DNA of 64,000 nt from Methylobrevis albus (GCF_015904235.1 NZ_JADZLT010000054.1:190386-254385), one strand, 5' to 3'. Shown: positions 50,298 through 59,766, counted from the stretch's first letter. The notes: generated by a model not told the origin, from the sequence alone. Numbers and translations: made by a program.

Positions 50298-50758
50298 TGA
50301 AACGCGACAGCAAGCTCTCCGGCATCCTGCATGTGCTGCTGCACATGCTGTTCATGCGCCGCCCCGCCACCTCCGAGGAACTCGGCGCGATGATGGGCAC
50401 CAACCCCGTCGTCGTGCGCCGGGTGATGGGGGGCCTGCGCGAGGCGGGGTTCGTCACGGCGGCGCGCGGCCCGGGCGGCGGCTGGACCGTCGCCTGCGAC
50501 CCGGCGGCCACCACCCTCGCCGACATCTACCGCGCCGTCGGCGAGCCCTCCGCCATCGCCCTTGGCCACCGCACCGAGATGCCCGGCTGCCTCGTCGAGC
50601 AGGCCGTCAACGCCCGTCTCGACGCAGCCTTCGCCGAGATGGCGGCCGTCTTCGAGCAGCACCTCGCCGGCGTCACCCTCGCCGCCCTCTCGGACGACTT
50701 CAACCGCCGCCTCGCCGAGCGCGGCGCCAGCCTCGAGGACCAGACCCATGCGTCATGA
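50297..50758 (+). CDS. Rrf2-family transcriptional regulator
   Basis: 153 residues. The winged helix-turn-helix spans about 1-75 (SKLSGILHVLLHMLFMRRPATSEELGAMMGTNPVVVRRVMGGLREAGFV), with the wing AARGPGGGWTVA typical of Rrf2. It has only two Cys (in VACDP and MPGCLVE), fewer than the three cluster ligands of IscR or NsrR, so an iron-sulfur cluster is not assured. The FAD oxidoreductase gene overlaps it by 11 bases, so the two are co-expressed. The dyad at 50279 overlaps its start codon, suggesting autorepression. Confidence 0.87.
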   Translation: MKRDSKLSGILHVLLHMLFMRRPATSEELGAMMGTNPVVVRRVMGGLREAGFVTAARGPGGGWTVACDPAATTLADIYRAVGEPSAIALGHRTEMPGCLVEQAVNARLDAAFAEMAAVFEQHLAGVTLAALSDDFNRRLAERGASLEDQTHAS

Positions 50759-51668
50759 CACCCCGTCCAGCTTCGATGCCGTGGTCATCGGCGGCAGCTA
50801 CGCCGGCCTGTCCGGCGCGATGCAGCTCGCCCGCGCCGGCCGCCCGATCTGCGTCGTCGACAGCGGCACGCCGCGCAACCGCTTCTCCCCCGCCGCGCAC
50901 GGCTTCTTCGGCCAGGACGGCATGGCACCGCGCGCGATGATCAAGGCCGCCCGCGACAAGCTCGCCGCCTACCCGTGCGTCAGCTTTCGCGATGCGGAAG
51001 TGCGCGGCGCCGCGCCGGACGCGGGCGGCTTCACTGTCACCCTCGGCGACGGCGACGAGCGCCTCACCGCGCGCAAGCTGCTGCTCGCCTTCGGCGTCCA
51101 CGACGAGATGCCGCCGCTGCCGGGCCTCGCCGAGCGCTGGGGCACCAGCGTGCTGCACTGTCCGTACTGCCACGGCTACGAGTTCCGCGGCGGGCCGATC
51201 GGCGTGCTCGCCGCCGGGCCGATGTCGGAGATGAAGGCCGAACTCGTCGCCGACTGGGGCCCGACCACCCTGTTCCTCGACGGCCAGCCGTCCCCCGACG
51301 CCGAGGCCGCCGCGCGTCTGGGCCGCGCCGGCGTCCGGATCGAGCCGGCCGCGGTCGTCGCCGTCGAGGGCACCGGTCCCGCGATGACCGGCCTGCGCCT
51401 CGCCGACGGCCGGCTGGCGCCGGTCGCGGCGCTGTTCGTGGCGCCGCGCCAGCGGCTGCGCAGCCCGCTCGCCGAAGACCTCGGCTGCGCCCTCGACGAC
51501 GGCCCGTTCGGGCCGATCGTCCGTGTCGACCAGATGCGCCGCACCACGGTGGCGGGCGTCTATGCCGCGGGCGACATCACCACCGCGCGGCAGAACGCCA
51601 CCCTCGCCTCCGCCGACGGCGTCCTCGCCGGCGCCAACCTGCATCAGGCGCTGGTTTTCGGTACCTGA
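50748..51668 (+). CDS. Thioredoxin-reductase-like FAD oxidoreductase
   Basis: 306 residues. The FAD-binding motif is AVVIGGSYAGLSGAMQLARAG, and the redox-active disulfide CPYC is at 138-141 in LHCPYCHGYEF. The C-terminal FAD motif is GVYAAGDITTARQNATLASADG. The second nucleotide site (IGVLAAGPMSEMKAELV) departs from the usual GxGxxA, so NADPH use is uncertain. It is close to thioredoxin reductase-like proteins that may use NAD(P)H or another partner for disulfide reduction. It is encoded with the Rrf2 regulator, which probably senses redox or a thiol stress. Confidence 0.85.
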   Translation: MRHDTPSSFDAVVIGGSYAGLSGAMQLARAGRPICVVDSGTPRNRFSPAAHGFFGQDGMAPRAMIKAARDKLAAYPCVSFRDAEVRGAAPDAGGFTVTLGDGDERLTARKLLLAFGVHDEMPPLPGLAERWGTSVLHCPYCHGYEFRGGPIGVLAAGPMSEMKAELVADWGPTTLFLDGQPSPDAEAAARLGRAGVRIEPAAVVAVEGTGPAMTGLRLADGRLAPVAALFVAPRQRLRSPLAEDLGCALDDGPFGPIVRVDQMRRTTVAGVYAAGDITTARQNATLASADGVLAGANLHQALVFGT

Positions 51669-51693
51669 CGGGATCCGATCAGGGGGGACATTT

Positions 51694-51730
51694 GCAGTGG
51701 GCGCGGTCCGGACAGGGCCGCGCCCACTGC
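51694..51730. terminator. Strong hairpin after the oxidoreductase gene
   Basis: Perfect 13-bp stem GCAGTGGGCGCGG / CCGCGCCCACTGC with an 11-base loop, 25 bases after the stop. It has no T tract, so it is either an atypical terminator, an mRNA-stabilising structure or a protein site. The bases after it, up to 51827, hold nothing recognisable. Confidence 0.45.
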
Positions 51731-51827
51731 CGTTCCGGCCGCAATCACTGTCAAATTTCCATTCCGGATCATGCCGTTAAGCCGATCGACCCGAGGCTGG
51801 AGCGATTCCGGATTGCAACTGAAATTG

Positions 51828-51837
51828 TAATATATTA
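51828..51837. promoter_or_regulatory. Probable GntR operator upstream of the transport operon
   Basis: TAATATATTA, a perfect palindrome in an otherwise GC-rich region, 89 bases before the solute-binding protein start. The same ten bases, with matching flanks (T, one base, then TAATATATTA, GT, one base, TC), occur before the gntR gene at 62361-62370. The two sites are in opposite orientation. Confidence 0.6.
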
Positions 51838-51926
51838 GTGTCTCGGTCGACGGAGAGTGCGGAAGCACCGGCGCTTGCGGCGCACGTCTCTAGCGGTGGC
51901 AACGGCCACACAGAGGAGGAAACCGG

Positions 51927-53435
51927 ATGAAACTCGCTCGTTGGGGGCTGGCGGCGATGGCGTCGACCTGCCTCATTACGCCCGCCGTGGCGCAGGATTC
52001 GAAATCGGTCACCGTCGTCCTGACCGAAGTGCTCGACGTGATCGAGCCGTGCATGGCCGCCCGCTCGGACGTCGGCCGTGTCGTGCTGCAGAACATCAAC
52101 GAAACGCTGACCGAGTTCGTCCCCGGTCAGGCCGAACTGCAGCCGCGCCTCGCGACGTCCTGGGAACAGGTGAACGACGCGACCTGGCGCTTCAAGCTGC
52201 GCGAGGGCGTCAAGTTCCACGACGGCTCCGCCCTCGACCCCGCCGACGTCACCTTCTCGATCGACCGCAACAAGAACGCCGGCCTCGGCTGCGAGACGGG
52301 CGGCAAGTACTTCGGCGGCATGACCTTCACGACGACGGCGGTCGACGACACGACGATCGAGATCACCACCGATCCCGCCTCGCCGATCCTGCCGCTGCTG
52401 CTCTCGGTGCTGCCGATCCAGCCCGACAGCGATCCCGCCGACACCTTCACCACCAGCCCCGTCGGCACCGGCCCCTACAAGCTCGTCAGCTGGGACGTCG
52501 GCCAGAGCCTCAAGGTCGAGCGCAGCGCCGACTATTGGGGCGAGCAGCCGATCGTCGACGGCGCGACCTACCTCTTCCGCACCGACGCCGCCGTCGCCGC
52601 CGCCATGATCACCACCGGCGAGGCCGACATCGCGCCGAACATCGCCGTGCAGGACGCGACCAACCCGGACACCGATTTCAGCTACCCGAACTCGGAAACC
52701 TCGACGCTGCGCATCGACGGGCTGCTGCCGCCCTTCGACGACCGCCGCGTGCGCGAGGCGCTCAACCTCGCCATCGACCGCGACGCCATGATCGGCACGA
52801 TCTTCGCCCCGGGCGTCGAGAAGGCGACCCAGCAGGTGCCGCCGACCACCATCGGCTTTGCCCACGACCTGAAGCCCTGGCCATACGACCTCGAGCGCGC
52901 CCGCGCCCTGCTCGCCGAGGCGAAGGCCGACGGCGTGCCGGTCGACACCGAGATCGAGATGATCGGCCGCATCAACATCTACCCGAACGCGACCGAGGTC
53001 ATGGAGGGCATCCAGGCGATGCTCATCGAGGCCGGCTTCAATGCGAAGCTGCAGATGTACGACGTCGGCGAGTGGAACCGCTACTTCGTGAAGCCCTATC
53101 CGGAGCCCCGCGCGCCCAACCTCGTCCAGGCTCAGCACGACAACGCCAAGGGCGACCCGGTCTTCACCGCCTTCGTCAAGCACCACAGCGAAGGCGTGCA
53201 CTCGGCGATGTCGGATCCGGAAGTCGATGGCCTGATCGAGAAGGCGACGCTGGCGAGCGGCGAGGACCGCCAACTGCTCTGGGAGCAGATGTTCACCCGC
53301 GTCAACGACACGGTGATCGCCGACATCCCGCTCTTCTACATGGTCGGCTTCTCGCGCGTGGGGCCGCGGCTCGACTTCAAGCCGACGATCGCCACCAACA
53401 GCGAACTGCAGCTGTCGCAGATCAAGTTCCGCTGA
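51927..53435 (+). CDS. ABC transporter solute-binding protein, family 5
   Basis: 502 residues. The signal peptide is WGLAAMASTCLITPAVAQ. The mature protein has the peptide/opine-binding fold of family 5: LEVLDVIEP-like TEVLDVIEPC, TSWEQVNDATWRFKLREGVKFHDGSALDPADVTFS, SPVGTGPYKLVSWD and DDRRVREALNLAIDRDAM. GAGGAGG lies seven bases before the ATG. It is the first gene of the operon. The neighbours point to a sugar acid rather than a peptide as cargo; family 5 receptors can bind sugars and opines. Cargo is inferred. Confidence 0.9.
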   Translation: MKLARWGLAAMASTCLITPAVAQDSKSVTVVLTEVLDVIEPCMAARSDVGRVVLQNINETLTEFVPGQAELQPRLATSWEQVNDATWRFKLREGVKFHDGSALDPADVTFSIDRNKNAGLGCETGGKYFGGMTFTTTAVDDTTIEITTDPASPILPLLLSVLPIQPDSDPADTFTTSPVGTGPYKLVSWDVGQSLKVERSADYWGEQPIVDGATYLFRTDAAVAAAMITTGEADIAPNIAVQDATNPDTDFSYPNSETSTLRIDGLLPPFDDRRVREALNLAIDRDAMIGTIFAPGVEKATQQVPPTTIGFAHDLKPWPYDLERARALLAEAKADGVPVDTEIEMIGRINIYPNATEVMEGIQAMLIEAGFNAKLQMYDVGEWNRYFVKPYPEPRAPNLVQAQHDNAKGDPVFTAFVKHHSEGVHSAMSDPEVDGLIEKATLASGEDRQLLWEQMFTRVNDTVIADIPLFYMVGFSRVGPRLDFKPTIATNSELQLSQIKFR

Positions 53436-53443
53436 TCCGCGAC

Positions 53444-53522
53444 GTGCCGGGGGCGACCTCCCCGCCCCCGGCACCCTCCCCGGCCCCCTTCCCGGCAAGG
53501 GATCGTTGCCCGGGCCTTTTCC
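53444..53522 (+). promoter_or_regulatory. Intercistronic stem-loops after the solute-binding gene
   Basis: A 12-bp perfect stem (GTGCCGGGGGCG at 53444-53455 with CGCCCCCGGCAC at 53463-53474), followed by a second imperfect hairpin ending in CCTTTTCC at about 53491-53522. Such structures let the binding protein be made in excess over the membrane parts. The permease gene starts at 53557. Confidence 0.55.
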
Positions 53523-53556
53523 ATCGCGATCCGTGATCGCCGGCAGGAGCCATGCC

Positions 53557-54471
53557 ATGGGCCGCTTCGTGCTCAGGCGCAGCCTGTTCAGCCTGTTCTC
53601 GCTCTTCGGGCTGCTCGTGCTCGTCTTCTTCCTCTCGCGCCTCACCGGCGACCCGGCCGCGCTCTACCTGCCGGTCGATGCGCCCGAGAGCGTCCGCCAG
53701 GCGTTTCGCGAGGCGCGCGGCCTCGATGCCCCCTTGCTGGCGCAGTTCGGCGACTTCCTCGTCAACCTCGTGCAATTCGACTTCGGCGACTCGCTCCGCC
53801 GCCAGCGCCCGGCCTTCGACGTGGTGATCGAGGCCTTCCCGTGGACGCTGGCGCTCGCCGGCATCACCATGGCGCTGGTGCTGGTCGCGGCGATCGTGCT
53901 CGGGGCGCTAGCCGCCATGAAGGTCGGCGGCATCTTCGACCGCATCTCCTCGGTGATCTCGCTCACCGCTGCGAGCGCGCCGGACTTCTGGATCGCGCTG
54001 ATGGCGATCTTCATCTTCGCTGTCGCCCTCGGCTGGGTGCCGACCTCGGGCACTGGGACGCCCTGGCACTGGATCCTGCCGATCGGCGTGCTGTTCGTGC
54101 GCCCCTTCGGCCTGATCCTGCAGGTGGTGCGCTCGTCGATGATCACCGCCCTCTCGTCGGCCTACGTGAAGACCGCCCGGGCGAAGGGCGTGCGCCAGCG
54201 CGCCATCACCTTCGTGCACGCCCTGCGCAACGCCATGCTGCCGGTGATCACGGTCGCCGGCGACCAGGCCGCGGGCCTGCTCAATGGCGCCGTCGTCGTT
54301 GAGACCGTGTTCGGCTTCCCCGGCATCGGCAAGCTGATGATCGACAGCATCCTGCAGCGCGACTTCGCCGTGGTGCTGGCGGCGATCATGCTCACCTCGC
54401 TGGCGATCTTCCTGATGAACCTCCTGATCGACCTCACCTACGCCTTCCTCGACCCGCGCATCCGGTACTGA
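53557..54471 (+). CDS. ABC transporter permease, DppB type
   Basis: 304 residues with about six transmembrane helices. It opens RFVLRRSLFSLFSLFGLLVLVFFLSRLTGDPAALYLP, as DppB does. The coupling EAA loop is VKTARAKGVRQRAITFVHALRNAMLPVITV. The ATG at 53557 fits the family start; the ATG at 53552 is out of frame. The DppC-type partner follows 4 bases later. Confidence 0.92.
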   Translation: MGRFVLRRSLFSLFSLFGLLVLVFFLSRLTGDPAALYLPVDAPESVRQAFREARGLDAPLLAQFGDFLVNLVQFDFGDSLRRQRPAFDVVIEAFPWTLALAGITMALVLVAAIVLGALAAMKVGGIFDRISSVISLTAASAPDFWIALMAIFIFAVALGWVPTSGTGTPWHWILPIGVLFVRPFGLILQVVRSSMITALSSAYVKTARAKGVRQRAITFVHALRNAMLPVITVAGDQAAGLLNGAVVVETVFGFPGIGKLMIDSILQRDFAVVLAAIMLTSLAIFLMNLLIDLTYAFLDPRIRY

Positions 54472-54475
54472 GGCC

Positions 54476-55414
54476 ATGACCATGACTCAATCCATCGGTC
54501 CGGCGACGGGCACCGCGGACGAGACGCCGACGCGGCCCCCGGGCCTCCTCAGCCTGCTGCTCGCCGACAAGTTCGCCACCGCCGCCGTCGTCTTCCTGAC
54601 GCTGGTCGTGTTCTCGGCCGTGTTCGGCCCGGCCCTGCTCGGCGACGCCGCCTCCAAGGTCGCCTTCCGTGGCCGCAACATCGCGCCGTTCCAGTTCGAA
54701 CACGGCTGGCTGATGATCCTCGGCTCCGACAGCCTCGGCCGCTCGATCCTCGCCCGCATCGTCGTCGCCGCCCAGAACACCATGCTGGTCGCGTTCCTCA
54801 CCGTGGTCTCCGCCGGGCTGATCGGCGGCACGCTCGGGCTGATCGCCGGCTATTCGCGCAAGCTGATGTCCGACGTCATCCTGCGCCTCGCCGACGTCAT
54901 CATGAGCTTCCCGTCGCTGCTGCTCGCCGTGATCGTGCTCTACATGCTGGAGCCGGCGGTCGGGAACCTCGTGCTGGTGCTCGCCATCACCCGCATCCCG
55001 ATCTATCTGCGCACCACCCGCGCCGAGGTTCTGGAGATCCGCGAGCGGATGTTCGTGCAGGCCGCCAAGGTGATGGGCGCCTCCAACATGCGCATCACCT
55101 TCGTGCACATCCTGCCGATGGTGCTGCCGACGCTGCTCACCATCGCCACCCTCGACTTCGCCTTCGTCATGCTCGCCGAAAGCTCGCTGAGCTTCCTCGG
55201 CATCGGCATCCAGCCGCCCGAGATCACCTGGGGCCTGATGGTGGCGCAGGGCCGGCCGTACATGAACCAGGCCTGGTGGCTGAGCTTCTGGCCGGGCCTC
55301 ACCATCGTGCTCACCACGATGTCGCTCAACCTGCTCTCCAACTGGCTGCGCACGGTGCTCGACCCGACCCAGCGCTGGCGCCTCGAGCAGCGCAAAGAGG
55401 CCGCCAATGGCTGA
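54476..55414 (+). CDS. ABC transporter permease, DppC type
   Basis: 312 residues. It has a hydrophobic N-terminal helix (FATAAVVFLTLVVFSAVFGPAL), the DppC-type GSDSLGRSILARIVVAAQNTMLVAFLTVV and the EAA loop FVQAAKVMGASNMRITFVHILPMVLPTLLTI. The end of the gene overlaps the next by 8 bases. It pairs with the upstream DppB-type permease. Confidence 0.92.
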   Translation: MTMTQSIGPATGTADETPTRPPGLLSLLLADKFATAAVVFLTLVVFSAVFGPALLGDAASKVAFRGRNIAPFQFEHGWLMILGSDSLGRSILARIVVAAQNTMLVAFLTVVSAGLIGGTLGLIAGYSRKLMSDVILRLADVIMSFPSLLLAVIVLYMLEPAVGNLVLVLAITRIPIYLRTTRAEVLEIRERMFVQAAKVMGASNMRITFVHILPMVLPTLLTIATLDFAFVMLAESSLSFLGIGIQPPEITWGLMVAQGRPYMNQAWWLSFWPGLTIVLTTMSLNLLSNWLRTVLDPTQRWRLEQRKEAANG

Positions 55415-57041
55415 CGCCGCCCCCGCTCCGCATGTCCTCGAGGTGAAGAACCTCTCGGTCGAGTTCCATTCCGCCGGCAAGTGCGTCAAGGCCGTGCGCG
55501 ACGTCAGCTTCCATGTCGACCGCGGCGAGACGCTGGCGATCCTCGGCGAGAGCGGCTCGGGCAAGTCGGTCTCCGCCTCGGCGATCATGGACCTGATCGA
55601 CTGCCCGCCCGGCCGCATCACCTCGGGCGAGATCAGCTACCGCGGCCGCGACCTGCTCAACATGCCCGCCGCCGAGCGGCGCCACGTCAACGGCCGCAAG
55701 ATCGCGATGATCTTCCAGGACCCGCTGGCGCACCTCAACCCGGTCTACCCGGTCGGCTGGCAGATCGCCGAGGCGATGCGCGTGCACGGCATGCCCGCGG
55801 CGGCGGCAAAAGCCCGCGCGATCGAACTGATGGCCCGCGTCGGCCTGAAAGACCCCGCCGCGCGCGCAAAAGCCTATCCGCACCAGTTCTCCGGCGGCCA
55901 GCGCCAGCGGCTGATGATCGCGATGGCGCTCGCCTACGATCCCGACGTGCTGATCGCCGACGAGCCGACCACCGCGCTCGACGTCACGGTGCAGCTGCAG
56001 ATCCTGCGGCTGCTGCAGCAACTGCGCGACGAGACCGGCATGGGGCTGCTGCTGATCACCCACGACCTCGGCGTCGTCGCCGAGATGGCCGAGCGCGTCA
56101 TCGTGATGAACGCCGGCGAGGTGGTGGAGACCGGCACCACCCGCGACGTCTTCAAGGCACCGAGGCACCCCTATACGCAGAAGCTGATCGGCGCGGTGCC
56201 CGGCCAGGGCGGCATGCGCACCGGCAGCGTCGGCGCCGAGCCGCCGATCCTCGAGGTCCGCAAGCTCGAAAAATACTTCGGCGCCTATCACGCCCTGCGC
56301 GCGGTCAGCTTCGACCTGCACGCCGGCGAGACGGTGGCGATCGTCGGCGAATCGGGCTCCGGCAAGTCGACCACCGCCCGGGCGATCCTGCGCCTCGACG
56401 ACGCGGATTCCGGCGAGGTGATCTACCGCGGCCGTGACCTCACCACCCTCTCCGACAAGGAGATGTTCGCGCTCCGCCGCGACATCCAGATGGTGTTCCA
56501 GGACCCGACCCAGTCGCTCAATCCGCGCATGAGCGTCTTCCAGATCGTCTCGGAGGCCTGGCGCATCCACCGCGACATCCTGCCGAAGGAGCGCTGGCGC
56601 GCCAGGGTGCTGGAACTGCTCGACCTCGTCGGCCTGAAGCCCGACCACGCCGACCGCTATCCGCACCAGTTCTCCGGCGGCCAGCGCCAGCGCATCGCGA
56701 TCGCCCGCGCGCTCGCCGTCGAGCCGCGCATCATCATCTGCGACGAGGCGGTCTCCGCCCTCGACGTTTCGGTGCAGGGCCAGGTGATCCGGCTGCTCGA
56801 CGATCTCCGCCACCGGTTCGGCGTCGCCTTCATCTTCATCGCCCACGACCTGCCCGTCGTGCGCGACTTCGCCGACCGCGTCATCGTCATGAAGGACGGC
56901 GCCATCGTCGAGACCGGCACCGTCGCGCAGATCTTCGAGGCGCCGGTGCACCCCTACACCCGCGCCCTGCTCGCCGCGAGCCTCGAGCCCGACCCGGACC
57001 TTCGCGGCAGCCACGATCCCCGACCGGAGGAGGTCGCATGA
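55407..57041 (+). CDS. ABC transporter ATP-binding protein, fused DppD-DppF
   Basis: 544 residues with two complete nucleotide-binding domains in one chain. Each has Walker A GESGSGKS (near 46 and 309), the signature FSGGQRQR and Walker B ([11 protein letters not shown] and [11 protein letters not shown]). The peptide-type motif [10 protein letters not shown] and [10 protein letters not shown] after each is typical of oligopeptide importers. The fusion replaces separate DppD and DppF. It overlaps the permease gene before it and the dehydrogenase gene after it (ATGA), so all are translated together. Confidence 0.93.
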   Translation: MADAAPAPHVLEVKNLSVEFHSAGKCVKAVRDVSFHVDRGETLAILGESGSGKSVSASAIMDLIDCPPGRITSGEISYRGRDLLNMPAAERRHVNGRKIAMIFQDPLAHLNPVYPVGWQIAEAMRVHGMPAAAAKARAIELMARVGLKDPAARAKAYPHQFSGGQRQRLMIAMALAYDPDVLIADEPTTALDVTVQLQILRLLQQLRDETGMGLLLITHDLGVVAEMAERVIVMNAGEVVETGTTRDVFKAPRHPYTQKLIGAVPGQGGMRTGSVGAEPPILEVRKLEKYFGAYHALRAVSFDLHAGETVAIVGESGSGKSTTARAILRLDDADSGEVIYRGRDLTTLSDKEMFALRRDIQMVFQDPTQSLNPRMSVFQIVSEAWRIHRDILPKERWRARVLELLDLVGLKPDHADRYPHQFSGGQRQRIAIARALAVEPRIIICDEAVSALDVSVQGQVIRLLDDLRHRFGVAFIFIAHDLPVVRDFADRVIVMKDGAIVETGTVAQIFEAPVHPYTRALLAASLEPDPDLRGSHDPRPEEVA

Positions 57042-58021
57042 CCGAGATCGACGCCCTCGTCGTCCAGCCGATCCTGCCCGACCAGATGGCGGCGCTGGAC
57101 CGGACCTACCGCCTGCACCGCTACGACAGCGCCCCCGACAAGGCCGAGCTGCTGCGCGGCGTCGGCGACCGCATCCGCGCCGTCGTCACCACCGGCGGCC
57201 GCGGCTTCACCGCCGAGCTGCTCGCCCGGTTGCCGGCGCTCGAAATCGTCGCCTCTTCGGGCGTCGGCACCGACACCATCGCCGTCGACGCCTGCAAGGC
57301 GCGCGGCGTCGCCGTCACCAATACGCCCGACGTGCTCAACGACGACGTCGCCGACCTCGGCATCGGCCTCGTCATCGCGGCGATGCGCGAGATGCCGAAG
57401 GGTCACGACTACGTCCGCTCCGGCGACTGGGGCCGGCAGGGCATGATGGGCTTCACGACGACGCTGACGGGCAAGACGCTGGGCATCGTCGGCCTCGGCC
57501 GCATCGGCACCGAGGTCGCCAACCGGGCGACGGCATTGAAGATGCGCGTCGCCTACACCGGCCGCCGCCGCCAGCCGGTCGACTTCGACTACTACCCGAG
57601 CGTCGAAGACCTCGCCCGCGCCGCCGACGTGCTGGTGCTGACCTGCCCGGGCGGCCCGGCGACGCGCGGCCTGATCGGGGCTGCGGAGCTTTCCGCCCTC
57701 GGCCCGAAATCCTGGCTGGTCAATCTCGCCCGCGGCTCCGTCGTCGACGAGCCGGCGCTGATCGCGGCGCTGGAGAGCGGCGGCATCCGCGGTGCGGCGC
57801 TCGACGTCTACGCCAGCGAGCCGAACCCCGACCCGCGCCTGACCCGGCTCCCCAACGTCGTGCTCTACCCGCACCACTCCAGCGGCAGCATCGAGACGCG
57901 CACCCGCATGAGCCAGATGGTGGTCGACAATCTCGCCGCGTGGTTCGGCGGCCGGCCGCTGCTTTCCCCCCTCTTCGCCATCGAGACACCGGCGTTCGAC
58001 ATTCGAGAGTTGCAGAGATGA
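57038..58021 (+). CDS. D-2-hydroxyacid dehydrogenase family protein
   Basis: 327 residues. The Rossmann motif is GIVGLGRIGTEVANRATAL. Catalytic Arg is in NLARGSVVDEPAL, Glu in YASEPNPDPRL and His in VVLYPHHSSGS. After the second strand the sequence is YTGRRRQP rather than the Asp that favours NAD, so NADP(H) is likely. It resembles glyoxylate/2-keto-aldonate reductases. In this operon it could interconvert a 2-keto sugar acid and the 2-hydroxy acid that the dehydratase uses. It overlaps both neighbours by four bases. Confidence 0.88.
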   Translation: MTEIDALVVQPILPDQMAALDRTYRLHRYDSAPDKAELLRGVGDRIRAVVTTGGRGFTAELLARLPALEIVASSGVGTDTIAVDACKARGVAVTNTPDVLNDDVADLGIGLVIAAMREMPKGHDYVRSGDWGRQGMMGFTTTLTGKTLGIVGLGRIGTEVANRATALKMRVAYTGRRRQPVDFDYYPSVEDLARAADVLVLTCPGGPATRGLIGAAELSALGPKSWLVNLARGSVVDEPALIAALESGGIRGAALDVYASEPNPDPRLTRLPNVVLYPHHSSGSIETRTRMSQMVVDNLAAWFGGRPLLSPLFAIETPAFDIRELQR

Positions 58022-59766
58022 GTTCGCGTCACAAAAGGACCCGGCAGCCGGCAGACCTGCGCTCGGCGCGCTGGTTCGGCCCCGACGATCTGCGGAGCTT
58101 CGGCCACCGCTCGCGCATCATGCAGATGGGCTATGCCCCGGCCGACTGGGCCGGCAAGCCGATCATCGCCATCGTCAACACCTGGTCCGACCTCAACCCC
58201 TGCCACGCCCACTTCCGACACCGGGTCGAGGACGTGAAGCGCGGCGTGCTGCAGGCCGGCGGCTTCCCGGTCGAGATGCCGGCGGTGACGCTCTCCGAGA
58301 GCTTCATGAAGCCGACCACCATGCTCTATCGCAACCTTTTGGCGATCGAGGTGGAGGAGCAGCTCCGCTCGCATCCGATCGACGGCGCCGTGCTGATGGG
58401 CGGCTGCGACAAGACCACCCCGGCGCTGATCATGGGCGGCCTCAGTGCCGGCCTGCCGATGATCTTCCTGCCCGCCGGCCCGATGCTGCGCGGCAACTAT
58501 GCCGGCAAGACGCTCGGCTCCGGTTCGGATGCCTGGAAATACTGGGACGAGCGCCGCGCCGGCAACATCTCCGAGCAGGAATGGTTCGGCCTCGAGACCG
58601 GCATCGCCCGCTCCTACGGCCACTGCATGACCATGGGCACCGCCTCGACGATGACGGCGATCGCCGACGCCATGGGCCTCACCCTGCCCGGCGCCTCGTC
58701 GATTCCCGCCCCCGACGCCAACCACATCCGCATGTCGGCCGAATGCGGCCGCCGCATCGTCGAGATGGTCTGGGAGGAGATGACGCCGGACAAGATCGTG
58801 ACGCCGGCCTCGGTGCGCAACGGCGGCACCGTGGCGATGGCGACCGGCTGTTCGACCAACGCCGTCGTGCACCTGCTCGCCATGGCCCGTCGCGCCAGCG
58901 TCGACTTCACCCTCGACGACCTCGACGAACTCGGCCGCACCACGCCGTTGATCGCCAACGTGCGCCCCTCCGGCCAGGGCTACCTGATGGAGGACTTCTT
59001 CTACGCCGGCGGCCTGCTCGGCCTGATGCGCAACCTCGGCGACAAGCTCGACCGCTCGGCGATGACGGTCGCCGGAATCACCCTCGGCGAGGCGATCGCC
59101 GATGCGCCGGTCTACAACGACGACGTCATCCGCACTCTCGACAATCCCGTCTACCACGAGGGCTCGCTCGCCGTGCTGCGTGGCAACCTCGCCCCCGACG
59201 GCGCCGTGATCAAGCCCGCCGCCTGCGACCCGCGCTTCCACGTCCACAAGGGGCCGGCGCTGGTGTTCGACAGCTATCCGGAGATGAAGAAGGCGATCGA
59301 GGACCCCGACCTCGACGTGACGCCGGACCACGTCATGGTGCTGCGCAACGCCGGCCCGCTCGGCGGTCCCGGCATGCCCGAATGGGGCATGCTGCCGATG
59401 CCGGTGAAGCTGGTTCGCGAAGGCCACCGCGACATGCTGCGCCTGTCGGATGCCCGCATGAGCGGCACCAGCTATGGCGCCTGCGTGCTGCACGTCTCGC
59501 CGGAATCGCACATCGGCGGCCCGCTCGCGCTGCTCAAAACCGGCGACATCGTCTCGATCGACCTGCCGAACCGGCGCATCGACATGCTGGTGGACGAGGC
59601 AGAGCTCGCCGCCCGCCGCGCCGCGTGGCAGCGCCCGGCCGACCGTTTCGAGCGCGGCTACGGCTGGATGTTCGCCAAGCACGTCAGCCAGGCCGACAAG
59701 GGCTGCGACTTCGACTACCTCGCGCCCGGCTTCGGCCGCACCGCCGGCGAACCCGACATCTTCTGA
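58018..59766 (+). CDS. IlvD/Edd-family dehydratase, probable aldonate (L-arabinonate type) dehydratase
   Basis: 582-residue iron-sulfur dehydratase. Cys62 (DLNPCHAHF), Cys130 (MGGCDKTTP) and Cys203 (GHCMTMGTAS) match by position, with an offset of three, the cluster ligands I recall for Rhizobium leguminosarum L-arabinonate dehydratase, a [2Fe-2S] enzyme of 579 residues. The catalytic Ser is probably in RMSGTSYG. Such enzymes remove water from an aldonate to give a 2-keto-3-deoxy acid. Dihydroxy-acid dehydratase IlvD is a less likely alternative, as the operon has no branched-chain amino-acid genes. The ATG at 58018 overlaps the previous stop (ATGA). Confidence 0.85.
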   Translation: MSSRHKRTRQPADLRSARWFGPDDLRSFGHRSRIMQMGYAPADWAGKPIIAIVNTWSDLNPCHAHFRHRVEDVKRGVLQAGGFPVEMPAVTLSESFMKPTTMLYRNLLAIEVEEQLRSHPIDGAVLMGGCDKTTPALIMGGLSAGLPMIFLPAGPMLRGNYAGKTLGSGSDAWKYWDERRAGNISEQEWFGLETGIARSYGHCMTMGTASTMTAIADAMGLTLPGASSIPAPDANHIRMSAECGRRIVEMVWEEMTPDKIVTPASVRNGGTVAMATGCSTNAVVHLLAMARRASVDFTLDDLDELGRTTPLIANVRPSGQGYLMEDFFYAGGLLGLMRNLGDKLDRSAMTVAGITLGEAIADAPVYNDDVIRTLDNPVYHEGSLAVLRGNLAPDGAVIKPAACDPRFHVHKGPALVFDSYPEMKKAIEDPDLDVTPDHVMVLRNAGPLGGPGMPEWGMLPMPVKLVREGHRDMLRLSDARMSGTSYGACVLHVSPESHIGGPLALLKTGDIVSIDLPNRRIDMLVDEAELAARRAAWQRPADRFERGYGWMFAKHVSQADKGCDFDYLAPGFGRTAGEPDIF

